Source: Nocardioides marmorisolisilvae
GTDB lineage: Bacteria; Actinomycetota; Actinomycetes; Propionibacteriales; Nocardioidaceae
NCBI RefSeq assembly: GCF_031656915.1
Contig: NZ_CP134227.1
Coordinates: 434,001-498,000, forward strand
DNA length: 64,000 nucleotides
Reading direction: 5' to 3'
Shown: positions 18,445 to 25,929 of the stretch, piece by piece
Numbering within the stretch: position 1 is the stretch's first letter
Layout: every line of letters begins with the position of its first letter
Notes under the pieces: generated by a model
Told to the model about the DNA's origin: nothing
The model's input: only the letters and a program-made list of their open reading frames with translations
Database searches by the model: none
Translations under genes and position numbers: made by a program

Positions 18445-20063
18445 GGCGCACGAGGACGATGCCTGCCGGAGTGGCCGCGTTCGGCGCGCTCACGGTCGCG
18501 CTGTTCTGCCCACCGGCGGTCGCGGCGCCCTCGTCCACGATGGCGCGTGCTGCCGACTTCGGTGGATTCGCCACGACCGCGAGCGGCACTCCGCTGCGCC
18601 TGGAGCTCTTTGAGCCCGCGATCCCGATCCCGGCCAGCCCGCAGGCCGAGTTGAACCTGTCCTACACCAAGGTCGCCGCGTCCTCCGGTCCCACCGGTAC
18701 GGCGCGCGCCTCGGCACTCTGGCCGGGAGACCCGGTCGGGGAGGGCCTGAAGACCATCGTCGACCAGGCTGGCCTCCCGCCCCAGCTCGGTGCCCAGGGC
18801 TACCCGGTCCAGGTCAACGCCCAGTCGCCGGGAGGCCCGCAGTCGCAGAAGCAGGAAGTGCTCCCCGGACAGGTCGACCGGGTGCGGGCCGGCGAGACCA
18901 GCAGCGTGGCGAGGTCCGGCTACTCCGCCTCGGGCAACCTGGCCGGTGACCAGCAGGCCGGCAGTGCCGGTTCAGGGGACGGCTCAGGGGACGGCTCGGG
19001 CGCCGGTGGGCTCCTCGATGCGTTGAAGAGCGGCGACCTCGGAGCCATCGGGGGAGCGCTGACCGGCACTCAGCAGGGCACCGACGGGGCCGAGCCGACG
19101 TCGAGTCCGCTGGGCGCACTGAGCCTGTTGGTCGACCCGAGCGGGATGAGCAGCGTCAGCAGGACCGACTACGGCACCAGCACGGTGAGTGCCCAGTCGA
19201 CCACGGCGATCGGCCGACTGGACCTGTTGGGCGGAATCGTCCAGCTCTCCGGGATCAGCAGCCAGGTGGTCGCGACCAGCGACGCCACCGTGGCCAAGAC
19301 CGTGCACAAGGTGGACTACGGCCGGTTGTCGATCATGGGCACCTCGTTCGCGCTCACCTCCGGCGGGATCGAGGCGTCGGGGAAGACGACGGCGATCCCG
19401 GGCCTGTCCGACAACCCCACCAAGGCGCTCGCGCAGCTCGGCATCAGCATCGACCTGCCCCAGCCCACCCACTCGGCCAAGGGCACCGTGGCGTCGGTGT
19501 CCGCCCGCGGGCCGGTGATCACGATCGACACCGAGCCACTGAAGAGCAGGCTTCCGGCACTGCCGCTGGACAAGGTGGCCAACTCCCTGCCTGACTCGGC
19601 CGGACAGTTGAAGAGCCTGCTGCTGGCGGCGTCCCAGGCTCACCCGAAGATCGTCCTGGTGCTCGGCCAGGCCAGCGCGGACGCGCAGACGGTCAAGGCG
19701 ATCGGCGCTCCGCCGATCGGCTCGACCGGCACCCCGTCGAGCCCACCGGCATCCTCGTCGAGCACACCCGCCCCTACGGCCCCCGTCGCCTCGGGCGGCG
19801 GCGCCTCGGGCGGGACGCCCGGCACCGGTGCAGGCAGCCCGACGGCCGCCGGCCCGGTCTCCACCACCGCGATCGCCCCGACCAGCGCCACCCCGGGCCT
19901 GCCTCCGCTGGGCAGTGTGCCGGGAATGCTGACCCTGGGGGGCCTCGCCCTCGCCGCCCTGACCGGATGGTGGCTGCGACGCGCACTGGCGATCCTCTTC
20001 GGCGGCTCGGGCCCCTGCGCCCACGGCCTCCAGTCCGGCCTACCCGATCTCCGGAAGGTGTGA
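18441..20063 (+). CDS. Secreted, C-terminally membrane-anchored protein of unknown function
   Basis: 540 residues starting at ATG 18441 inside the livF stop. There is an N-terminal signal peptide (about 1-29, ending AVAAP), a large Ser/Gly/Thr-rich outer region with beta-type alternation, a tandem GSGDGSGDGSG stretch from a 12-bp repeat near 18975, a Pro/Ser/Thr-rich stalk (about 425-480), and one C-terminal helix (GMLTLGGLALAALTGWWLRRAL) with a basic end. No sortase motif is present. Overlap with livF places it in the transporter operon, perhaps as a surface accessory protein. No family was recognised. Confidence 0.72.
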   Translation: MRRTRTMPAGVAAFGALTVALFCPPAVAAPSSTMARAADFGGFATTASGTPLRLELFEPAIPIPASPQAELNLSYTKVAASSGPTGTARASALWPGDPVGEGLKTIVDQAGLPPQLGAQGYPVQVNAQSPGGPQSQKQEVLPGQVDRVRAGETSSVARSGYSASGNLAGDQQAGSAGSGDGSGDGSGAGGLLDALKSGDLGAIGGALTGTQQGTDGAEPTSSPLGALSLLVDPSGMSSVSRTDYGTSTVSAQSTTAIGRLDLLGGIVQLSGISSQVVATSDATVAKTVHKVDYGRLSIMGTSFALTSGGIEASGKTTAIPGLSDNPTKALAQLGISIDLPQPTHSAKGTVASVSARGPVITIDTEPLKSRLPALPLDKVANSLPDSAGQLKSLLLAASQAHPKIVLVLGQASADAQTVKAIGAPPIGSTGTPSSPPASSSSTPAPTAPVASGGGASGGTPGTGAGSPTAAGPVSTTAIAPTSATPGLPPLGSVPGMLTLGGLALAALTGWWLRRALAILFGGSGPCAHGLQSGLPDLRKV

Positions 20064-20064
20064 G

Positions 20065-20727
20065 ATGACCACCGAATCGACCCCACCAGCGCGTCCCGCC
20101 GCGCCACCACCACCGGCCCGTCCGGCCGCAGCGCCGCGGCCGATGATGCCCAGGGCCGCGAGCCGGGGCAACGGCGTCGCACCGCTGCTCGACAACCGCG
20201 CCCAGCTGCTGCATCTGGTGCTCTTCGTCGCCGGCGCAGTGCTGCTCCCGCTCGGGCTCATCGTGATCGGACTCGGCTGGTACGGCGTCTCGCACACGCC
20301 CTACGAGTACGACCAGCTCTCCTACCTCGTGTCCGGCGGCATCCTCGGCCTCGGGATCACCTTCTGCGGGGGCTTCCTCTACTTCGGTGCCTGGCTGGCC
20401 CGCATCGCGGCGGACCAGAAGGACGCGTCCAAGCGTCTGGCCGACACGCTGCTCGTGCTCGCCGACGCGGTGTCGCACAATGCGGCGACCGCGGTGGTCG
20501 CCCAGAACGGTGGGTCCCTCGGCGGTCCGGTCCAGCCGTGGGCACAGGGCGCCGTACCCGCTGCGCAGCGGGACCCGGGCTCGATCCTGGTGGTGGCCGG
20601 ATCGGGCACCACCGTGCACCGCGCCGACTGTGACCTGGTGGCCGGGAGGGACGACTTGCAGCCGGCCGGTCCGCACGCTCCCGGGCTCACCGCGTGCCGT
20701 TTGTGCCACCCCGGATCGGGACGCTGA
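20065..20727 (+). CDS. Membrane protein with a C-terminal Cys/His zinc-ribbon-like motif
   Basis: 220 residues. A Pro/Ala-rich cytoplasmic start precedes two hydrophobic helices (about 50-75 and 90-112). The C-terminal end has VHRADCDLVAG and, 20 residues later, LTACRLCHPG. This H-x3-C ... C-x2-C pattern looks like the metal site of Ada N-terminal domains (HRPDC ... PCKRC). It may bind zinc or sense alkylation or redox change. It starts 2 bp after the secreted protein, so it belongs to the same operon. The family is not recognised with certainty. Confidence 0.65.
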   Translation: MTTESTPPARPAAPPPPARPAAAPRPMMPRAASRGNGVAPLLDNRAQLLHLVLFVAGAVLLPLGLIVIGLGWYGVSHTPYEYDQLSYLVSGGILGLGITFCGGFLYFGAWLARIAADQKDASKRLADTLLVLADAVSHNAATAVVAQNGGSLGGPVQPWAQGAVPAAQRDPGSILVVAGSGTTVHRADCDLVAGRDDLQPAGPHAPGLTACRLCHPGSGR

Positions 20728-20791
20728 GGACGGTCGCACCGGCTCGTTCGAGTCGCCCTCGGCGGGGGCGATGACCGCTGTGGGCGGCGGA

Positions 20792-20804
20792 TAGGGTGCG
20801 CTCT
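20792..20804 (+). promoter_or_regulatory. Predicted leaderless promoter of the phosphatidyltransferase gene
   Basis: A TAGGGT hexamer (20792-20797) fits the actinobacterial -10 pattern TANNNT and ends 7 bases before GTG 20805. Transcription would start at or next to that GTG. The same layout recurs before 25268, 30402 and 43295 in this window, which supports it and favours 20805 over the upstream GTG at 20796. Confidence 0.5.
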
Positions 20805-21407
20805 GTGAGCACAGCGGCAGGGGTCCGGCGCCAGGCGGCGATCTGGACGATCCCGAACGTCGTCAGCATGCTCCGGCTGCTCGGAGTGCCGCTGTTCCTC
20901 TGGCTCGTGCTCGGTCCCGAGGCCGACGTCTGGGCCCTGATCGTGCTGATGGCGTCGGGGGTCACCGACTGGCTCGACGGCTACCTGGCCCGGCGCCTCG
21001 ACCAGGCCTCGAAGTTGGGGGAGGTGCTCGATCCGGTCGCCGACCGCCTCTACATCCTGGCCGTGGTCATCGGACTGGCCTTCCGCGACATCATCCCCTG
21101 GTGGGTCGCGATCGTGCTTCCGCTGCGCGACGCCTTCCTGTGGTGCCTGGTGCCGTTCCTGCGCCGCCGCGGCTACAGCGCACTCCCGGTCCACTATCTC
21201 GGCAAGGCCGCGACCTTCAACCTGCTCTACGCGTTCCCGCTGCTGTTCGTCGGCGACGGCGACAGCGTGATCGCCCACCTCGCGAAGGTGTTCGGCTGGG
21301 CGATCGCAATCTGGGGCATCGGACTGTATTGGTGGGCGGGCCTCCTCTACGCATGGCAGGTACGCAAGCTGCTGGCCGACCCGGACGCCAGGGCGCCCGA
21401 GCGATGA
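20805..21407 (+). CDS. pgsA: CDP-alcohol phosphatidyltransferase (phosphatidylglycerophosphate synthase type)
   Basis: 200 residues with several membrane helices and the catalytic motif D-x2-D-G-x2-A-R-x8-G-x3-D-x3-D, seen as DWLDGYLARR followed by LGEVLDPVADR. It attaches an alcohol such as glycerol phosphate to a CDP-diacylglycerol at the cytoplasmic face of the membrane. Position before DUF881 and SBP genes matches pgsA2 (Rv1822) of M. tuberculosis, so the exact acceptor is uncertain. Start at GTG 20805 is favoured by the leaderless-promoter pattern; GTG 20796 would add three residues. The stop overlaps the next gene (ATGA). Confidence 0.88.
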   Translation: MSTAAGVRRQAAIWTIPNVVSMLRLLGVPLFLWLVLGPEADVWALIVLMASGVTDWLDGYLARRLDQASKLGEVLDPVADRLYILAVVIGLAFRDIIPWWVAIVLPLRDAFLWCLVPFLRRRGYSALPVHYLGKAATFNLLYAFPLLFVGDGDSVIAHLAKVFGWAIAIWGIGLYWWAGLLYAWQVRKLLADPDARAPER

Positions 21408-22282
21408 CCGACCCGACGAGTCAGCGGGCCGACGTGCGACCCGGCGAGACCGGCGAGGGCGCCGTACGGCTGCACGACAGCCCCGCGACGATGGGGCTGC
21501 TTCCATACCTCACCGCGCACGCCCTCGACGACGGGTACGCCGAGGTGAGTGCCCGGACTCGCGGCACCCCACCCCGACGGTCGACAGCGGTGTGGACGAT
21601 CCTCGCGCTCGCCGCCTTCGTGGTGCTGCTGCTCATGGCGGCGAGCCAGACCTCGAGCAACGCCGCTACCGACCAGCGCGAGCGCAGCGATCTGATCCAC
21701 CAGATCCAGGCGCGCAAGGCCGCCGTGGCCAGCCAGGGTCGGCTGCTCGACAGGCTCCGCACCCAGGTCAACCAGCTCCGGGCGCGGGCGGTCGACAACG
21801 GCAAGCTCTCCAGCGGAACCCGTGACCAGCTGCAGCGCCTCTCGGTCCTGTCGGGCACGGTCCCGGTGCGGGGACCGGGAGTCGAGGTCAGGGTCGACGA
21901 TGCGCCGGATGCGCCGACCGAGCGCGACAAGGTGCTCGACACCGACCTCCAGCAGTTGGTCAACGGGCTGTGGCAGGCCGGGGCGGAGGCCATCGCCATC
22001 AACGGACAGCGGCTGACCAACCTCAGCGCGATCATGGAGGCCGGCAGCGCCATCACGGTGAACTTCCAATCGCTCGACCGGCCGTACGTCGTCCGCGCCG
22101 TCGGCGATCCCGCGGCCCTGCCCGCGCGCTTCGCCGAGACCGCGGGTGGAGCGACGTGGTTGGATCTGCACCAGCAGCTGGGCCTGCAGTTCAACATCCG
22201 GGCCCAGACATCGATGACGCTGCCGGCGGCCGAGCAGCCGGCGCTGCACTTCGCCAGGAGTGCGGAGGGGAGAGCCTCATGA
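21404..22282 (+). CDS. DUF881 membrane-anchored coiled-coil protein
   Basis: 292 residues. One transmembrane helix (about 68-86, WTILALAAFVVLLLMAAS) is followed by a coiled-coil stretch (LIHQIQARKAAVASQGRLLDRLRTQ) and the DUF881 domain (GTVPVRGPGVEVRVDDAP, LQQLVNGLWQAGAEAIAINGQRL). This corresponds to Rv1823. Function is unknown; in firmicutes and actinobacteria these proteins cluster with SBP and cell-envelope genes. The ATG at 21404 overlaps the pgsA stop, and the 3' end overlaps the SBP gene, so this is one operon. Confidence 0.88.
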   Translation: MTDPTSQRADVRPGETGEGAVRLHDSPATMGLLPYLTAHALDDGYAEVSARTRGTPPRRSTAVWTILALAAFVVLLLMAASQTSSNAATDQRERSDLIHQIQARKAAVASQGRLLDRLRTQVNQLRARAVDNGKLSSGTRDQLQRLSVLSGTVPVRGPGVEVRVDDAPDAPTERDKVLDTDLQQLVNGLWQAGAEAIAINGQRLTNLSAIMEAGSAITVNFQSLDRPYVVRAVGDPAALPARFAETAGGATWLDLHQQLGLQFNIRAQTSMTLPAAEQPALHFARSAEGRAS

Positions 22283-22611
22283 TCGCGATCATCGGCCTGG
22301 TCGTCGGCGTCGTACTGGGCCTCGTCCTCAACCCCGACGTACCGCTGTGGATGGAGCCCTACCTCCCGATCGCGGTCGTGGCTGCGATGGACGCCGTCTT
22401 CGGTGCGCTGCGTGCCTTCCTCGATGGGATCTTCTCCGACAAGGTCTTCGCCGTGTCGTTCGTCAGCAACGTCCTCATCGCGGCACTGATCGTCTTTCTC
22501 GGCGACAAGCTCGGGGTCGGGGCGCAACTGTCCACCGGCGTGATCGTGGTGCTCGGCATCCGGATTTTCTCCAACGTCGCCGCCATCCGCCGACACCTCT
22601 TCCACGCATGA
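22279..22611 (+). CDS. sbp: Small basic protein (SBP, DUF1290)
   Basis: 110 residues with three hydrophobic helices. It shows the SBP core PYLPIAVVAAMDAVFGALRAFLDG and DKVFAVSFVSNVLIAALIVFLGDKLGVG. The homologue is Rv1824, and in Bacillus sbp lies beside ftsA/ftsZ. The role is not established, but the gene travels with DUF881 genes. It overlaps both neighbours by four bases. Confidence 0.9.
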   Translation: MIAIIGLVVGVVLGLVLNPDVPLWMEPYLPIAVVAAMDAVFGALRAFLDGIFSDKVFAVSFVSNVLIAALIVFLGDKLGVGAQLSTGVIVVLGIRIFSNVAAIRRHLFHA

Positions 22612-23360
22612 CCGACACCGACACCGACCCGACACCGGCCGCGAGCCCGCTCACGAGGCTCCGGAGGTCACTGCTGCACCCCTCGCGTGCCCAGCTCGGG
22701 GTCGCCGCACTACTCGGCGTGCTGATGTTCGCCGCGGTCACCCAGGTCCGGCTCTACGGACAGAGCAACGCCTACTCGGGACTGCGCCAGTCGGACCTCG
22801 TCCAGGCGCTGAACGGACTCTCAGCCGCGTCGGCGCGCTCGGACGCCGAGATCAGCCAGCTGGAGCGGACCCGTGACGCCCTGCGGAACAACAGTGAGCA
22901 GCGCACCGCCGCGCTCGCCCAGGCGCAGAAGGAGCTGACCACACTGGGCATCCTGGCCGGCACGCTGCCCGCGCACGGGCCCGGGCTGGAGATCGTGGTC
23001 TCCGACCCGAAGGGCCAGTACCGCGTGAACCACCTCCTCGACGGCATCGAGGCGCTGCGTGACGCTGGTGCGGAGGCGATGCAGATGAACGGACAGGTGC
23101 GCATCGTCGCCCAGACCTCCTTCGAGGATGCCGAGGGAGGAATCGACGTGGACGGACGGCTGCTCACACCGCCGTACACCATCGATGTGATCGGCGACCC
23201 GACCACGCTCGCGACCGCGCTGAACTTCCCCGGCGGCTTCAAGGACGACGTCGCGCTCGACGAGGGGACAACCAAGGTGACCCGCAAGAAGGACGTCGAG
23301 ATCAACGTGACCCGCACGCCGACGAACCCGCACTACGCCACACCCCAGGTGAACCAGTGA
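22608..23360 (+). CDS. DUF881 membrane-anchored coiled-coil protein, second copy
   Basis: 250 residues, paralogous to the gene at 21404. A helix at about 30-45 (LGVAALLGVLMFAAVT) precedes a coiled coil (DAEISQLERTRDALRNNSEQRTAALAQAQKEL) and the DUF881 domain (GTLPAHGPGLEIVVSDPK, LLDGIEALRDAGAEAMQMNGQVRI). Corresponds to Rv1825. The pair of DUF881 proteins flanking SBP is conserved in actinobacteria and suggests a membrane complex whose function is still open. ATG at 22608 overlaps the SBP stop. Confidence 0.88.
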   Translation: MTDTDTDPTPAASPLTRLRRSLLHPSRAQLGVAALLGVLMFAAVTQVRLYGQSNAYSGLRQSDLVQALNGLSAASARSDAEISQLERTRDALRNNSEQRTAALAQAQKELTTLGILAGTLPAHGPGLEIVVSDPKGQYRVNHLLDGIEALRDAGAEAMQMNGQVRIVAQTSFEDAEGGIDVDGRLLTPPYTIDVIGDPTTLATALNFPGGFKDDVALDEGTTKVTRKKDVEINVTRTPTNPHYATPQVNQ

Positions 23361-23413
23361 CCGCACGCAGTAGCCTGCCACCATTCCCGACCGGAGCGCG
23401 CTAGGAGACGACC

Positions 23414-23800
23414 ATGATCCCCGACGACCTGCAGTACACCGCCGAGCACGAATGGGTGCGTCAGCCCGGTGAGGCCGAGGGCTCGGTCCGCATCGGGATC
23501 ACCGACTTCGCCCAGGACGCCCTCGGCGACATCGTCTACGTGCAGCTGCCGGAGGTCGGCCTGACGGCAGCCGCGGGCGATGCCCTCGGCGAACTGGAGT
23601 CGACGAAGTCGGTCAGCGACGTCTACGCCCCGGTGGGTGGCGAGGTGGTCGCCCGCAACGAGGCGCTCGACGCGACCCCCGAGCTGGTGAACTCCGACCC
23701 CTACGGCGCCGGCTGGCTGTTCGAGATGGTGCCCTCGGACAGGACGGAGGTCGACGCGCTCTTGGACGCCGAGGCATACGGCGAGGCGATCGGTTCCTGA
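23414..23800 (+). CDS. gcvH: Glycine cleavage system H protein
   Basis: 128 residues. The lipoyl domain carries Lys65 in the ELESTKSVSDVYAP motif, the site of lipoate attachment. It shuttles the aminomethyl group between GcvP, GcvT and the lipoamide dehydrogenase. ATG at 23414 follows GGAGACGACC. The P protein gene lies 2.9 kb downstream; no gcvT is present in the window. Position just before the GarA-like gene is the same as Rv1826. Confidence 0.95.
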   Translation: MIPDDLQYTAEHEWVRQPGEAEGSVRIGITDFAQDALGDIVYVQLPEVGLTAAAGDALGELESTKSVSDVYAPVGGEVVARNEALDATPELVNSDPYGAGWLFEMVPSDRTEVDALLDAEAYGEAIGS

Positions 23801-23891
23801 CCGGTTGCCGGGCGGTTCCCGAGCCCTTCCGAGGCTCGTTCGTTTCCCGGCGAGATGTGCGGACGGCTCTGGTAGGTTGGCGACAACCGTC

Positions 23892-23915
23892 AACCTCCAC
23901 TGGTGCTTGAAGGTT
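23892..23915. promoter_or_regulatory. Inverted repeat upstream of the FHA gene, candidate MerR site
   Basis: AACCT at 23892-23896 and AGGTT at 23911-23915 form an inverted repeat with a 14-base centre containing GCTTGA. A TAGGTT hexamer at 23873-23878 could be a -10 element. A similar palindrome (AACCTT ... AAGGTT, 25 bp) lies upstream of the second MerR gene at 25772. Both MerR proteins encoded here are candidate binders. Confidence 0.45.
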
Positions 23916-23985
23916 TCTGAGGTCGCCTCGGCACCCGGGATCGGCGGTGGCACGGACAGCGAAAACGTTGGGGAGGCCGGAACAG

Positions 23986-24486
23986 ATGTCGCAGTGTTCC
24001 CAGTGCGGAAGTCAGAATCCCGAGACGGCCAAGTTCTGCTCCCAGTGCGGCAACCGACTCGGTGAGGCGAACGCCGCCGAGACCACGGCCACGATCCAGT
24101 TCGGGTCGCCGGCGCGGGCCGACGGGGAGGAGCTGACCACCCTCAACGACAGCGATGCCGCTGCGGTCGAGGCGCTTCCGGCCGGCAGCGCCCTGTTGGT
24201 GGTCCTGCGCGGTCCCGGTGCGGGCGGTCGGTACCTGCTCGACACCGATGTCGTGACCACCGGTCGGCATCCAGACAGCGACATCTTCCTCGACGACATC
24301 ACCGTCTCCCGCCGACATGTCGAGTTCCGCCGTGACGAGAGCGGCTACACGGTCCACGACGTCGGCAGCCTCAACGGGACCTATCTCAACCGCGATCGGA
24401 TCGACGATGCTCGACTCACCAACGGTGACGAGGTGCGCATCGGCAAGTTCCGGCTGAACTACTTCGACAACAGCGCGGGCAACTGA
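23986..24486 (+). CDS. garA: GarA/OdhI-like FHA-domain protein with N-terminal zinc ribbon
   Basis: 166 residues. An N-terminal zinc ribbon has two CxxC pairs (CSQCGS, CSQCGN). Then comes AAETTATIQF, resembling the ETT phosphorylation segment of GarA/OdhI, with Thr33 and Thr34 as candidate targets of Ser/Thr kinases. The FHA domain (about 78-160) shows GRHPDSDI, SRRHVEF and NGTYLN. In mycobacteria GarA controls 2-oxoglutarate metabolism by binding its enzymes when unphosphorylated. The zinc ribbon at the start is an addition to the M. tuberculosis form. ATG at 23986 has GGGGAGG 9 bases upstream. Gene order matches Rv1827. Confidence 0.88.
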   Translation: MSQCSQCGSQNPETAKFCSQCGNRLGEANAAETTATIQFGSPARADGEELTTLNDSDAAAVEALPAGSALLVVLRGPGAGGRYLLDTDVVTTGRHPDSDIFLDDITVSRRHVEFRRDESGYTVHDVGSLNGTYLNRDRIDDARLTNGDEVRIGKFRLNYFDNSAGN

Positions 24487-24488
24487 CG

Positions 24489-25217
24489 GTGCGGCAGTCC
24501 GCGACGACCCCGAAGCTGACCATCGGGCAGGCCATCGCCGGCCTGAAGGGAGAGTTCCCCGACGAGGACATCCGGCAGTCCCGGTTGCGGTTCCTCGAGG
24601 CGGAGGGACTGATCAAGCCCGAGCGCACACCGTCCGGCTACCGGAAGTTCTCCACCGAGGACATGGATCGGCTGCGCTACATCATCACCATGCAGCGCCA
24701 GTTCCACCTGCCGCTGAAGGTGATCCAGGAGCACCTCGACGCGATGGAGCGCGGCCTCGAGCCGCCGCCGGTGTACGACGGCCCGACGGTGCCCCGCTCC
24801 GACGGGGCGACCACGCCCGGCGCCGAGACCTTCCGCGCGCCGCCCGCCGACGTGCGGATCTCCCGCAAGGAGCTGCTGAAGACCGCGGAGATCACCGAGG
24901 ACGTCCTCGACCAGCTCGAGACCTACGGGCTGGTCCGGATGCGCAGCGGCGCCAAGCACTACGACTCCGACGCGCTCCAGGTCGCCCGGGCCGCCGGGGA
25001 GCTGGCCCGGTTCGGGATGGAGCCCCGTCACCTGCGGGCCTTCCGCACGGCCGCCGACCGTGAGATCGGCCTCGTCGAGCAGGTGGTCTCGCCGATCCGC
25101 AGGAGCCGTGAGGATGGTGCGGCAGGCCGAGCGAACCAGGCGATGGACGAGATCGCCGCGCTGTCGGTCCACCTGCACGCGACCCTGGTCCGGGCCGGTC
25201 TGCGGTCGCTGCGCTGA
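24489..25217 (+). CDS. ftsR: MerR-family transcriptional regulator (FtsR/Rv1828-like)
   Basis: 242 residues. The N-terminal winged helix reads TIGQAIAGLKGEFPDEDIRQSRLRFLEAEGLIKPERTPSGYRKFSTEDMDRLRYI, typical of MerR. The C-terminal half is helical and unlike metal-sensing MerR proteins; no cysteines are present for a metal. The family member in Corynebacterium (FtsR) activates ftsZ, and Rv1828 is the M. tuberculosis homologue. GTG start at 24489, 2 bp after the FHA stop, so the two genes are co-transcribed. Confidence 0.87.
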   Translation: MRQSATTPKLTIGQAIAGLKGEFPDEDIRQSRLRFLEAEGLIKPERTPSGYRKFSTEDMDRLRYIITMQRQFHLPLKVIQEHLDAMERGLEPPPVYDGPTVPRSDGATTPGAETFRAPPADVRISRKELLKTAEITEDVLDQLETYGLVRMRSGAKHYDSDALQVARAAGELARFGMEPRHLRAFRTAADREIGLVEQVVSPIRRSREDGAAGRANQAMDEIAALSVHLHATLVRAGLRSLR

Positions 25218-25255
25218 CCCGACGACAGGCCCGTCCTGCGGTGGGTCCCGGGGCG

Positions 25256-25267
25256 TAGGCTGGTGCC
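25256..25267 (+). promoter_or_regulatory. Predicted leaderless promoter of the DUF151 gene
   Basis: TAGGCT at 25256-25261 matches the TANNNT -10 pattern and ends 6 bases before GTG 25268. No ribosome site is visible between them, so the transcript likely begins at the start codon. The gap of 50 bp after the MerR gene leaves room for an independent promoter. Confidence 0.5.
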
Positions 25268-25750
25268 GTGCGTGAGGTCGAGGTCGTCGGGGTCCGGGTC
25301 GAGATGCCGTCCAACAGCCCGATCGTGCTGCTGCGCGAGTCGGGGGGCGAGCGCTACCTGCCGATCTGGATCGGCGCGGTGGAGGCCACCGCGATCGCGT
25401 TCGCGCAGCAGGGCGTGGTGCCGCCGCGGCCGCTGACCCACGACCTGCTCAAGGACGTGGTGGAGGCCACCGGCAACGCGGTCGCGGAGATCCGGATCAC
25501 CGAGATGCGCGAGGGCGTCTTCTACGCCACCTTGGTGCTGTCCTCGGGAGTCGAGGTGTCGGCCCGGCCGTCGGACTCGATCGCGCTGGCGCTGCGCACC
25601 GGCTCCCGCATCGTCTGCGCCGAAGAGGTGCTTGCCGAGGCTGGCATCGCCGTACCGGACGAGCAGGAGGAGACCGTGGAGCAGTTCCGCGAGTTCCTTG
25701 ACCACGTGACGCCCGAGGACTTTGAGGACGAGCCGGGCAGCACCGGCTGA
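25268..25750 (+). CDS. DUF151 (bifunctional nuclease) family protein
   Basis: 160 residues. The family core is visible: MREVEVVGVRVEMPSNSPIVLLRE, YLPIWIGAVEATAIAFAQQG, and RPSDSIALALRTGSRIVCAEEVL. The homologue is Rv1829. Plant and bacterial members have reported nuclease activity, but the role in actinobacteria is not settled. The acidic C-terminal tail (about 130-160) is variable. It lies between the two MerR genes as in mycobacteria. Confidence 0.88.
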   Translation: MREVEVVGVRVEMPSNSPIVLLRESGGERYLPIWIGAVEATAIAFAQQGVVPPRPLTHDLLKDVVEATGNAVAEIRITEMREGVFYATLVLSSGVEVSARPSDSIALALRTGSRIVCAEEVLAEAGIAVPDEQEETVEQFREFLDHVTPEDFEDEPGSTG

Positions 25751-25771
25751 GCCACCTCGGGGGAGAGAAGT

Positions 25772-25846
25772 AACCTTGAAGTGGAAGTTTAAGGTTGCGA
25801 CACGCCGCTGGCGTCTTTGACCAACCCTCAAGCCGAGGTTTACCGT
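25772..25846 (+). promoter_or_regulatory. Palindrome and MerR-type promoter upstream of the second MerR gene
   Basis: A 25-bp inverted repeat starts AACCTTGAAG (25772) and ends TTTAAGGTT (25796). Downstream, TTGACC (25817-25822) and TACCGT (25841-25846) are separated by 18 bases that read AACCCTC ... GAGGTT, another inverted repeat filling the whole spacer. MerR proteins act on operators lying between -35 and -10, so this looks like an autoregulated MerR promoter. A further TACGCT at 25898 is an alternative -10. Coordinates are certain; function is inferred. Confidence 0.55.
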
Positions 25847-25929
25847 TCCAAATGTCTTCGCTGTAACTCTGGCCTGTCAGGGCCACTCCCCGAGGGTTAC
25901 GCTGAGCGAAGGAGACAACGGAGGTCGCA

